The notes under the pieces were generated by a model. That model searched no databases and had not been told where the DNA came from. It saw nothing but the letters and a program-made list of their open reading frames with translations. From the NCBI GenBank assembly GCA_006384855.1, contig VCJN01003345.1, positions 1-64,000 on the forward strand: 64,000 bases of DNA, written 5' to 3'. A program made the translations under genes and the position numbers. Below, piece by piece: positions 33,001 through 43,117 of the stretch (positions are counted from its first letter, which is position 1; every line of letters begins with the position of its first letter). Source of the DNA: Tetraselmis striata (lineage: Eukaryota > Chlorophyta > Chlorodendrophyceae > Chlorodendrales > Chlorodendraceae).

Positions 33001-34470
33001 ATGCCGGCAAAGGGATGGATTGCGAGTGTGTCGAAGGATGGCGTGTACTCATGCAAGCACTGCCGGGGCAACGTGACGGGCACATGTGATAAGATGGCGC
33101 GAGAGCGGCACTTCCTAAAATTCCCGAACTGTAGCCACTCGTTGAAGCGTGCGGCTAAGTTGCGCCGCAAGGCCGCCTTATCACAAGCAGCAGCAGCAGG
33201 GGCGGCAGCAGCAGCAGCAGCAACAACATGGGCGGCAGCAGGAGTAGCTGCAGCCGTCGGAAACGGCCCGCCGGCGCCGGTCTCGGACGACGGCGGCTCG
33301 AAGGTGGACGATGTGATGGGCGTGGGGGAGGACCCCGTTGGAGAAGACGGTATGGACATCGACGCGCCTGCGTGGCCGCCGGCGGGCGTGGAACCCGCGA
33401 TGAGGGCGTGATATGGAAAGGCGATCCCGGCGACTTCTACATGAAGGTCATCGCCAAGAAGTTCCGGGGAGTATGGCACTACGGCGTGATAACCGGCGTC
33501 GTTACCGAGTGGGTGTTGGAGGACTACGGCGGGGCGACCCAGTGGCGCGCTGTTTTCGAGGACGGGGACATTGTGGGCCTTCTGCGTTCAGAGGTGAGTG
33601 GGCCCGGCCTGCGTGCTGGTGGCACCACTCAACTGCGGTTGTATGGAATCACACGCACCCGCCCGGTCGGCGTGGCAGGTTGTGGAGGCTATGGCGGCTG
33701 CCCAGGAGCACCCCCCTGTGGATGCGGACGGGGAGGCTCGCTTGGTAACCGTCCATGAAGGCGATGACTTGTCCAGTGAATCACGCACCTTGCCCGGCGT
33801 GCGTTCAACACAACCCGGCTGGCGGAGGCCAAGCAGAACACTGGCTGCCATGGCGTGTGCCATGTGCATGTGGTCCTGGGCTATGTCAGCATGGTCAACC
33901 TCTTCCCCCTCGCGCCGTTCCACATGTTGTTTTTTGGCTTGGGAAGGGACTTCTGGAGGAAATTTGTCACCGTGCAGGGCCACATTGGATTCCGAGCTAT
34001 GAAGCAGGAAGACCGGCGCCAGGCTTTAGTCCCGATACCCAGCAACTTTGAACGCGGGTTGCGCCCTTCGTTTGCAGTGTCCAAGAATCGAAAGGTAACC
34101 CCCCCCCCCCCCCCCCGGGCGTGGGCGTGGGCGTGGGCGTGACGGCATTCCCCTCCATGACTGCAGGGTCAGGCAAGGTGACGGTGCAGTCCGGCTGGGT
34201 CATGGAGGACTGCTTGCACCACATGGAAACGTTTTCCATTCTTAACGCCGGTCCGCTGCTCGAGGAGGCCCGGGTGAAGGCGATCATGACCGAGAAGGAG
34301 CTTCGCGTCCCCAGGCGGTGCTTGGCCACATGTACAAGCGCATGCAAGGAGCTGCGTGGTTCGTCACGCGGTGGGGGTTGCAGAATGTGGTGACGGAGGA
34401 GGACGGCCCCGAGCGCAAGGCGCAGGTGGACGCGCTCACTAGGGAGGGGAGGACTCGATACCCAGCGCGG
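33001..34470 (+). pseudogene. Spliced transposase-like gene with zinc finger and Tudor/Agenet-like module
   Basis: Exon 1 from ATG 33001: WIASVSKDGVYSCKHCRGNV, MARERHFLKFPNCSHSLKRA (C-x2-C..H..C/H, BED-like), then Ala-rich. A frame change near 33415 leads to DFYMKVIAKKFRGVWHYGVI and QWRAVFEDGDIVGLLRSE, an SH3-like Tudor/Agenet pattern (F-x-G-x-W..V..EDGD). An 85-bp GT-AG intron (33594-33678) joins in frame to VVEAMAAAQEHPPVDADGEA. Later: LGYVSMVNLFPLAPFHMLFF, GLGRDFWRKFVTVQGHIGFR, QSGWVMEDCLHHMETFSI. The P-x-H-x-L-x2-G-x4-F and MED..H..E patterns recall CACTA-like transposases, but I cannot name the family. A C18 run (34099-34116) follows a GTAACC donor. No intact ORF. Confidence 0.45.
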
Positions 34471-34568
34471 CGCCAAGGCGCGGCGGCCGGGGCAGCGCGG
34501 CGCCAAGGCGCGGCGGCCGGGGCAGCGCGGCGCCAAGGCGCGGCGACCGGGGCAGCGCGGCGCCAAGA
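34463..34568. repeat. 30-bp minisatellite, about 3.5 units
   Basis: Unit GCGCGGCGCCAAGGCGCGGC-GGCCGGGGCA repeated with one substitution in the third unit. In the plus frame it encodes ARRQGAAAG repeats at the end of the transposase-like gene. Confidence 0.9.
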
Positions 34569-35158
34569 CAGCGCATACAGCGGAATCGGCGGAAAGGGAT
34601 GCATTACAAGCTGTGGACGGCAGCCGCTGAAAACTATGCGGTCATGCCGCAACAACCCCGGCACAGGCTTCTGGATACCTCTGATCTGGCAGGCGGCGGC
34701 GGGCTGCGGGATGCAGGGCCGCATGACTGAGGTGGCGGTGCTGGTGAGCCCGGAGAGTCTGCATGCGGCGGAGGCGGCGCAGCCGCATAGGCACTAGACA
34801 ATGCTCTGAAGCGAGCCCCAATTGTCTGCCCAGCGCCTGCCCCAATGTAACGCACCAGCTTGGCAGCAATTGGCAGCTCTTTTGCCTCCCCTCCACCCCA
34901 CAGACACACTACCAATACCAGTTTCTCATCCCGGCAGGCAGTTGATGCGTATACCCAGGCTTGTGCGTACGCGGTGCGGGGGGGGGGGGGGGGGATCACT
35001 ATAGCTAAGCTAGTGATGTGAGATATGAGTGCAGCAGCAGATATTGTGCAAGATATAATACGATGGCATGCAAGCGGGTCCCCGCTCTTCCACAATCATT
35101 GGCCCTGCTCCCTCTTGCCCCGCCCTTGGTGCCCTTTAGCTGCTCTCAGCATCCCGAG
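34569..35158. other. Unassigned, contains a G17 run
   Basis: No coding family seen. G17 at 34978-34994. Frames on both strands are Ala/Pro/Ser-rich and overlap. Confidence 0.4.
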
Positions 35159-35307
35159 TGGGATGGGCGGGGCAGCGGTTGCTACCGAGTGAGGCGTAGC
35201 ATCGTTTGCAGTAGCAACGCAGCCTTTCCGGTGTGACGCCACCTGGATGTAGCCCAGCAGTACGCGCAAAGTGCAAGTGCAAGCTGCTGATGGCGGGGAT
35301 CCCGCGC

Positions 35308-35339
<32 letters not shown>

Positions 35340-35475
35340 CGGCTGTGGGATAGGCGCGGCAGCGGTTGCTACAGAGTGAGGCGTCGCATCGTTTGCAGTA
35401 GCAACGCAGCCTTTCCGGTTGCATAGTGTGACGCCGCCTGGATGTAACCCAGCAGTACGCGCAAAGTGCAAGTGT
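35159..35475. repeat. 187-bp direct duplication interrupted by G29
   Basis: CAGCGGTTGCTAC.GAGTGAGGCGT at 35172 and again at 35359; both copies continue with GTTTGCAGTAGCAACGCAGC, CTGGATGTA.CCCAGCAGTAC and GCGCAAAGTGCAAGTG. Between them lies G29 (35308-35336). Second copy has a short insertion (TTGCATAG). Confidence 0.85.
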
Positions 35476-35516
35476 TACACGTCCGTGTGCCCCACCCAAT
35501 GACATTGCGCCCGACC

Positions 35517-36384
35517 TCACTGACGGCATGTCTCGCTCTCCTTCATCTCCTGGGCCGTCCGCCGCCTCACCCTGCGCACCCCACCAGCCGCGCGTGCCTT
35601 CTCGGAAGCCTCACACACGGCGGCGCGAGTCGCGTCGTGGAACGCGTCCCTGACATGGCGGAACTCCGCCCTCACCGTGGCCGTGGTCGGGCAGGGGACT
35701 GCCCGCTGATGGGTCGCCATGCATGGGTATTTGGGGCCGCACAAAGCCGGGGTGCCGTCGCGGCAACACTCCCAGTCCGTCCGTTGGCCGCAGTCCACGC
35801 ACATGATAGTGCATGTGGCCGCCTCCCGCCACTGCTCGTAGTGCTCCGGTCAACATGGCGACGAGCAAGTCGGCATGTCCCGCAGGTGGCTGCGGGGCGG
35901 GTGGCGCGAGCGCAGCCTCGCTCGCCTCAACAACCCCCTCAGCCCGATCAGTCGCCTCGACCACGGCCTCCTCCGCCTCCTGACGCGGCGCACCAGGCGC
36001 ATCATCGTCGCCTGGCAGGGCGTCCCCCCCCGCAACGGCGCCGTCGGCGGTGGCCGACGCCGTCGTGGCGGGGTGTTGTGAGGAGGTGGCCCTAGACATA
36101 GGTGGGGCCGGCACCGCCATGTGTTGCTCCACATGCGGTGCGGTTCCTGACGCGACAGCTCCGTCGCACCAGTACCGGCGCCGGCACCCCACGCCTGCTG
36201 GGCTTACCACCAACCGGCATGTTTCCTTTGGGAGGCGGTTCATCCGCGTCGGAGGTGAGCGGCGGTGCCTGTGTGGGTGTCGATACTGCCCGGCCATTAG
36301 GGCTCCCGCCGCCTGCCGCTCCGCCGACCCACGCCGCGGCGTGTGCTGCGCCCCGCATAGTCGCCTCGAATATATTATACATGA
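35517..36384 (-). CDS. Unrecognised Cys-rich protein overlapping the inverted arm
   Basis: A minus-strand product can be read in pieces. From ATG near 36382: MYNIFEATMRGAAHAAAWVG, DADEPPPKGNMPVGGKPS to a stop near 36095. Another frame is Ala/Glu-rich (GDDDAPGAPRQEAEEAVVEA). Finally 35804-35517 gives MCVDCGQRTDWECCRDGTPA, LCGPKYPCMATHQRAVPC, RHVRDAFHDATRAAVCEASE, ending ETCRQ. The Cys cluster suggests a small zinc-binding module. No family assigned. The first part lies in the inverted arm and has a second copy at 63.6-64.0 kb with a 4-bp insertion that changes the frame. It may be a gene carried by the repeat, or exons of an adjacent transposon. Confidence 0.35.
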
Positions 36385-38096
36385 CGCGGGGACGGGGGGG
36401 GAGGGGATTCGTGCGTTTCGTATGTCGGCGGAACGGCGTGCGAAGCTGCGGCTGGCGAAGGTGGTGGAAGTAAGCGTGGCGGCGTCGGCGGCGTATTACC
36501 GTGCGTGCATGCGTGCGCAACCCCGCGGCAGCAAGCCCCGGACTCGGCGTGTGCCGGCGGCAGAGCTGCGAAGCCATGGACACGGTACGGGATGCCAAGT
36601 CTGGCTAAGCAACTGCCGAGGCTGGCGGCTTAACCCCCATGTCCGGCGGTTGAGGGACGGAAAGTGCGTAGAAGTTGATCGGCAAAGCGGGCATATAAGC
36701 CTGGCTGTGCTAGGTTCCTATTAAGTAATGGCGGTTTGTGCTAAGTAATTCGTAGGGGTGGACCATGCAGCGCAGGTAGGGGGCGGTATAAATGAGGCTG
36801 GGCACATATACTGCTCCACGAAACGACACTGTGGCACGTGTAGTGGAATAGACGCCCCCCCCCCCCCCCCCCCCCCCGCCGGGTCGGCCCGCCGGGTCGG
36901 CCCGCCGACCCGCCACGGCATGTAATATCTGTCATGCATCGCCGGGGTATGTGTGAGTGGATGCCCCGCCGCCACATCCCCCCCCACCCCCCCCCCCCCC
37001 CCCCCCCCCCATTTACACTTGTGCACTCATTAAGTTTGGGCTGGTTTCGGAGCAGTACATGTACGTATGTATATACATACAATGGAACGTAGGACCTGCG
37101 CGGAAAGAGGCGGGGCTGGCGGAGTGCGTTGGGGGTGCGTAGAGTAGCGTGTTGGTGAGATTCGGGGTGCATCGGACGCCGGATGCCCATCCACCCAGCG
37201 TAAAAGGCGCGTACGTAATATTCACACTATATTAACACACAAATGTGTGAAAACCGGACATTCCGTGCCGGATGGGTGGGAATACGGCGTCCGATGCAGC
37301 CAAAACCCCAGCAACACGCTATTCTATGCACCGCCAATGCACTCCGCCAGCACCGCCTCATTCTCTGTCGATTTCGAAAACGCCTTCACATTATCCACCG
37401 CTAATAATTGCAATTGCCACCGTGTAATGTTGTCACGATGTGCGCACACAACAACACTTACTACCGGTTCCGACGCGGATGGAGGCGGGGCTTGCGGAGT
37501 GCACTGGCGGTGCACAGACTAGCGTGCTGCAAATAATTGGGGTGCATCGGACGCCGGATGCCCATCCACCCGGCGTAAAAGACGCGTAATATTCACACTA
37601 TATTAACACACAAATGTGTGAAAACCGGACATTCCGTGCCGGATTGATGGGAATACGGCGTCCGATGCAGCCAAAACCCCAGCAACACGCTATTCTATGC
37701 ACCGCCAATGCACTCCGCCAGCACCGCCTCATTCTCTGTCGATTTCGAAAACGCCTTCACATTATCCACCGCTAATTGCAATTGCCACCGTGTAATATTG
37801 TCACGATGTGCGCACACAACAACACTTACTACCGGTTCCGACGCGGATGGAGGCGGGGCTTGCGGAGTGCATTGGCGGTGCGTAGAGTAGCGTGCTGTAA
37901 ATACTTGGGGTGCATCGGACGCCGGATGCCCATCCACCCGGCGTAAAAGACGCGTAATATTCACACTATATTAACACACAAATGTGTGAAAACCGGACAT
38001 TCCGTGCCGGATGGATGGGAATACGGCGTCTGATGCAGCCAAAACCCCAGGAACACGCTATTCTATGCACCGCCAATGCACTCCATCCGCAACCCC
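35991..38096 (+). repeat. Left arm of a large inverted duplication
   Basis: Matches the reverse complement of 61733-64000 nearly base for base (for example CACCAGGCGCATCATCGTCG at 35991 equals the complement of the last bases of the window). Since the right arm runs off the window, the left arm may extend below 35991. It contains C23 (36855-36877) and C24 (36987-37010) runs and three satellite units. The interior between the arms is about 23.6 kb. Confidence 0.9.
37164..38096 (+). repeat. 370-bp palindromic satellite units (left arm)
   Basis: Three units at a period of about 370 bp. Each has hairpin 1 (first copy 37164-37301: GGGGTGCATCGGACGCC / GGCGTCCGATGCAGCC, about 36-bp arms, about 62-nt loop) and hairpin 2 (TGCACCGCCAATGCACTCCG / CGGAGTGCA.TGGCGGTGCA, about 120-nt loop). 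The last unit is cut at about 38096. On the minus strand each hairpin 1 loop contains GAATATTAC (37215-37223, 37586-37594, 37954-37962). Confidence 0.9.
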
Positions 38097-38444
38097 CGCC
38101 TCATTCCCAGTCGTACGTGCTTGTGCACACGCACGGAATGCTTGCACTGCTCCGAAACCACTGTCACATACCCCGCTCATTGGGTACCGATTGCGGCGCA
38201 TGCACGGCTAGATATTTGTTTACATAAACCCGGGGGGGGGGGGGGGGGGGCACAGTGTCCCGCTACTCACCCTGCATTGGATTAGGGCGACGATTGCAAA
38301 CAAGACGAGGAGGCGCGAATGAACTGCTCCGAAATCACGCGATGTGCCCGGTGACCTCCATATCCAGCACGTCCACCGATGCAAGTAATAAGGACAGGAC
38401 CCCCCCCGCCCCCGCCCCCCCATGATGAAACGCATGGGTGCGGC
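38097..38444. other. Spacer with G19 run before the sulfotransferase exon
   Basis: G19 at 38232-38250 and an interrupted C-rich tract at 38400-38419. Probably intron or 5' flank of the next feature. Confidence 0.4.
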
Positions 38445-39001
38445 ACTTTCTTAACTCGGAGCCTGGCGACGCCGGGCTTGACAGCTTCGCCTTTGGTTGC
38501 TACAACCCGTGGAACATGCAGGCGCGCTACCTTGGAACGACAGCCCACCGACCGCACATTGACGAAGATCAACGCCGGCCACCGCTGGGCGCTGCGATGG
38601 CCGGCATCCGCGAGCTGTTCTTTGTTGGAACAGCCGACCTGTACAAGGAGAGCCTCTGCCTTGTCCGCTTCCTCACCACAGGCGGCTTGCCCGAGGAGTG
38701 CAGTTGCGGTGCGACCGGGCTCGAGCAAAAGATGTCCCACTCACAGCACGGCGTTCCACAACACAGTCTGGAGGACCTTCCCCTACACGTGTTGCGCGAC
38801 GTTGGTCGGCTGACCTCTGTGGACGCCGCGCTCTACCTGGAAGCGATGCCGCAGTTTGAGGAAGTTGCGAAGAGGGCTGCGCATGTCACCGGCGTGAATG
38901 TGCTCTGTGAGGGACAGGTGGAGAAGCTGTTGGCGGAGGTGCGGGCGTTGCAGGCGCTGTCGGGCGACCCTCTCGCCAAGCCGGACGCAGCAGTGGGCTA
39001 G
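38445..39001 (+). CDS. Sulfotransferase-like protein, C-terminal exon
   Basis: Frame ends at TAG 38999-39001. FLNSEPGDAGLDSFAFGCYN, then GIRELFFVGTADLYKESLCL, VRFLTTGGLPEECSC, and DAALYLEAMPQFEEVAKRAA. The F-V-G-x-x-[DE]-x-[YF]-x-x-S-[LV]-x-L-[LV] pattern with a downstream P-E-x-C-x-C is typical of the C-terminal part of membrane-type (Sulfotransfer_2-like) sulfotransferases, which use PAPS to sulfate glycans in the Golgi. The PAPS-binding N-terminus is not in the window, so the upstream exon or the start is missing. The first in-frame Met near 38438 lies in a probable splice-acceptor region, so it is not a secure start. TGTAA occurs at 39132. Confidence 0.55.
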
Positions 39002-39279
39002 CAGCCGGAGCCGCGTGTAGGGCAGAGCGCATGTACAGCTGGACGCAAGAGCAGCTGGGCATGGTGGCATCAACTACGTGTGTGAATTGACTCAAAGCTG
39101 GAGACAGTGGTATGTATCCGTATACACTTTATGTAAACATTAATTAACATGTCGGAGTGGAAGAAGGGGGGGTGGGGGGGGGGGGGGGGGGGGCGTCGAG
39201 GTGGTGACTGAGCTTGGGCAGTGGAGGACGGCGAGTAAGCATGTTACCATTCAATTTCAAACTATTGGTGGGTACAGAT

Positions 39280-39316
<37 letters not shown>

Positions 39317-39931
39317 CCTCGCATGGGCGGAACTGCCACCACCGTTGCCCCTCTCCTCCCTCAGATCTACGGACCCAAAATGAGGGTGGGAAATGTCGCG
39401 CATTAAGGCAACGGTACCCGACATGTACGGATGACGGTCAAGCTGATGCGTTTACAGCGATTGCCGGGAAGTGCTGGCATCCCGCATCAATTGTTAGGGG
39501 TTCATCGCTGGCGCTCCGCGCCTTGCAGTAGTAAATCCCTAGAGAGATATGCGGAGATATACCTACACCCAACCAGGCGCCGGCTTGGAGCCCCGAAGCT
39601 GGCTCATACTCGTACACGCCATGCAGTACAGTATCGCAGGCAAATGTCAGGTGCTCCGCGAGTTTTCAGACTAACGCCAGCACCGCTCCACCAAGAACAC
39701 CTTTAAGCGTGTCGCCGCACAGAGCGGCGCCTCCTTCCTTCCGTTGCTTCGCGGTTGGTCCCCGCTACCTCAAGCTGCAGAGCGTGCAGCTGGGCCTTCA
39801 CAGCACAACGGAACGTTAACACAACCGGCGTGTATACACACGTATATAAGGGAAAGCAGGACGGGCGGCCGTTGCCCGGACAATGGAAACGGGACCTGCT
39901 GTGACGGCTACGCTGCTGGGCGCGACGCTAC
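39002..39931. other. Intergenic region with G20 and (GT)n tracts
   Basis: G20 at 39174-39193 and (GT)16 at 39281-39313. No gene recognised; it may contain 3' exons of the RING gene on the minus strand. Confidence 0.45.
39281..39313. repeat. (GT)n microsatellite
   Basis: Uninterrupted GT dinucleotides, about 16 units. Confidence 0.95.
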
Positions 39932-42110
39932 CTGAGCCAGGGTGTAGAGTCTCGCTGATCTGGTCGGGGGCGGGCTGAACACGGAGGCAGTCTCACCCCC
40001 ATTGTTGCTGCCCGGGGTGTCACTGTCGCTGGAGAGAATGATGACCTCGGGGCTTCCCCCGCCCTCCTCGGGGAATCTCACCGGGTGGGCCTCCACGCCT
40101 AGCTCGGAGATGGGGCCCCTGGTGCCATCCAGCCTGAGCAAAGCAGGGAGGTGGGAGAAGTTATACGCAACCAGCGCGGCAGGAACTGGAAGAGGGACAC
40201 ATCGCGCTGAGCAACGTACAAGACCGGTCGGCCCTCCTGGCTGGGATTCCTCCGCCTATACCCCTGTCCCAGGGCTGCCGCCGCAGACGTCGGTGCCCCC
40301 AGGCCGCGGCCTGAGCTCGATTCCTGCTGTCATGTAAACACACCTCATCAGCTCCTCCGCCTGCCCTGATTCCCAACTTTCATTGACCCGCGTTAAGGCG
40401 ATCACACACACAGGCTAACGGCAGTCAGGGTCCATCAAGCGCATGATGCATGTACCTGAGCGGCCTGTGCCGCATTCCCCACAGGTTGCATCTGCCGTGC
40501 ACTGGAGCCCTGCTGGCTGGCCTGCCGTACAGCAAAGATGTTTCCGCTCCGGGATCCTTGCCTACTGACGGGCAGCTCTGCTGCAGACAGCGACCCGGCG
40601 CGAGACAGGGCATTCGCGCTAGAGCTTGCAATCCCGTCCAGAATGCCATCCAACACGCTGTGCGATGAATCACGCGGCCTGCAAGACCAGGCGGGTCGTG
40701 GTTCAGCGCAGCAGGCGGCTTCTGAAGCGTGCCATGCGCATAGGCTTGACGGCTGTTGGCGGCAACACGGGTCATGCGGCGATAAAGCCACACTGACCTT
40801 TCAGGCACGCCGCCCTCAATCCCGCGCTGGGCACGCCACCGCGCCCGCTCCTCTGCCCTGTGCCTGCTTCCCACCAGCCGCACCGAGCCCTCCTGGTCTC
40901 CCGCCGCAGCCACTTGTCGGGCTTGGTCCACCAAGGTGAGGTTGGACATACGGTCCATGAGGCCAGCGGCAAGATCCGGAGTTTCAACCCCCAAGCCTAG
41001 CTCCACGTCCCACCCTGAGCTGCGCTCCCGCTCGATTATGCGGCTCCACAGGCTGGGGCGTTCCGCATTACCGCTCGGGCTGCCTGTATCGCGCACAAAG
41101 CCGGGGCGATGGGCAGACCCCGGGAGGAGGCCCGTGGGTGGGTCGACACCTGCAGCGACAAGAAGCATGTGCTCGGAGAATCGCCCAAGGAGGGGAGCGG
41201 CGCTTCCAGTGGCAGCGAGCACGGCAGTGTGCGGCATACAGGGGGCGCCGGACCTGCAGCCTCCCAGAATGCCAGGTTCAGCATCGATTCCAACTCATCT
41301 TCAGACTCGCCGTCCTCAATCAGCACCACCTCATCCTCCACCTCGATCTGAAAGGACGGCGCCTCATCCACTTCCACTCGATAGGATGGCGGATGGGCAT
41401 GTGGGTTTTGCCTGCGACAAAGGCAGACATGCAGTCGCCGTCATGCCATGCAGAGGAGAGTCTCCGCCTTCGATACTTGCAACGCAGAGGCATACCGAGC
41501 GTACCATGCCATCCTCTCCGGCCGACTGCGGCCGTTGAAATCGCGAGTGCGGCGCCGCACAAACGGGTTGGATGGCAGTGGGGTGGCCGGTGACTGGGTG
41601 CTGGCCGCCTCCTTGGCATGGCCAGGGAACAGCATCTGAATGATGTTCCATAGTGCGGAGTGTACCGCCAGAGGTTGGTCTGTGTGGGGACATTTGACAG
41701 CATGAGTAGATTATCAGGGACGGGCAGTCTTGAGTGCATGAATGGGCCGCGAAGAAGGGGCGCAGGGCTGCAAGGGCTGCTGGCAACCTACCTGGTAACT
41801 GGATACGGCATTTTGGGCAGCGCCTCTCTCTGTCCGACATGAGCGCCCGCTTTAGGCATCGGCGGCAGAAACTGTGTCCTGCGGTGTACACGCCAAAGTG
41901 TGAGAACCTCCGGCACCCGCGATTCGTCGTCACACCTGAGCCCCCCCCCCCCCCCCCCCCCCAACACCCCGCCACCGGGAGCGAGTGCCTCGCGGCCCTG
42001 GGTACGCACCGCATGCCGTAGTGCTGGGGCGAATACACAGGTCCAAGCATATCGAGCATGTCAGCTCCTCCTGAAGCTCCTGAAGCCAGCCAGCGCTGTT
42101 GTGTGTGTGT

Positions 42111-42144
<34 letters not shown>

Positions 42145-42180
42145 TTAAAATGGTCAACAGCACGCGAGGCCTCCGCGCCC
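39932..42180 (-). CDS. RING-finger protein with SUMO-interaction-like motifs (multi-exon)
   Basis: Exon ending at 42010 (AGWLQELQEELTCSICLDLC, IRPSTTAC) joins over a 131-bp GT-AG intron (41879-42009, with a C22 run) to exon 41878-41792 (GHSFCRRCLKRALMSDRERR, CPKCRIQLP), giving a complete C3HC4 RING, the E2-binding module of ubiquitin ligases. Further exons: about 41650-41450 (SALWNIIQMLFPGHAKEAAS), 41347-41254 (IEVEDEVVLIEDGESEDELE), about 41160-40800 (LMDRMSNLTLVDQARQVAAA), about 40690-40450 (Ser/Gln-rich), 40133-39932 (EGGGSPEVIILSSDSDTPGS). VVLIEDGESEDE and VIILSSDSD fit the SUMO-interacting motif: hydrophobic core then acidic or Ser residues. RING plus SIMs suggests a SUMO-targeted ubiquitin ligase. 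Start is upstream of the G30 run (42114-42143); the last exon is not found. Confidence 0.65.
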
Positions 42181-43117
42181 GTACAAGCTCTGCACCCCCG
42201 TCCAGGGGACACGTCACATGACCCACCTCTGGTCGAGAAGGCCCGGTTTGACGGGTGTCCGTTCCTGCTTGTTCGACGTCTCCGACGCCTCGGCTTGATT
42301 TCCTTCGTTCGGTAGCCTATTTTCTTTGTCGGCTTCCGCCGGAATGCCCGTCATGTCGACTCCTCAAGAAGAGTTAATAGAGTGCCCCTGTCCTCGCGCG
42401 AAAACTCTGCTCCAGCGCGTCAACCCCTCAACAGCGACGATAGCTGCCACTAGTCCAGGCCACACACATCCGAATGCTCTGCGGCTGTCAAAGCACCGAG
42501 AGTAGCGCTATCCTTCCGCGACGGCGGCGCTGTCCATATCTGCCGGCCCGACGGGCTTTCGCGTAGCAGGTCCGTGTCTGACGCTGCGGCCGGAACGGCG
42601 ACTTTTTACAGTGGGCGCTGTGGTCACCCTTCTGGAACGGCGGAGTCGCTGCCGAGTAGACTACGGAACACCCCGCGGTGTCGTGGACCTGACGCCAAAA
42701 TTGGCTGCACCGTAGCGCTATTGGCCTGCGAGTGCTGGCCTTCCGGCTGTTGGCTTCAGACTGCCAGTGCAGCCTTTAGCGGCAATAACAGCAGCGACGG
42801 TCAAACGCGGGGCGAGCCCGCGCCTTCGTCGCCGCGGCACAACAGCCCCCACTACAGGTATCCCAGGTATCCCGGGGATACTCAGTAGTCCAGTCAAAAG
42901 CCACAAGCCACCAGCAGTCCCTCTACCCACGTCGTTCTCTACATACAGCAACCACTATACTATACTATACTGGCCGGTGGCTGCCATGGCGGTTCCCGCC
43001 TCTGGGGTGCTGGCCCATAGCTGGATTTCCTTCTGGATTTCTGTATGGCTTCTTGAATGTTGCATCTAGCACAATACGCAATCAGTACTATACCGCGAAA
43101 GCCGCCGCGCTGCCGCG
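42181..43117. other. Unassigned, possibly the LINE 5' region
   Basis: No domain recognised. GC-rich plus frames (42574-42888) lack motifs. CTATACTATACTATACTGG near 42955 is a short tandem. Confidence 0.35.

Noticed and set aside
36721-37190. Gly-rich proteins encoded through the poly-C/G runs of the inverted arms
   Set aside because: Open only because homopolymers encode Gly or Pro in every frame; run length differs between the two arms and changes the frame.
37164-38096. CRISPR-like array
   Set aside because: Units are about 370 bp, internally palindromic, with no short spacers, and the genome is eukaryotic with introns.
39201-39531. Val-Cys repeat protein from the (GT)n tract
   Set aside because: Reading frames through dinucleotide repeats on both strands have no conserved content.
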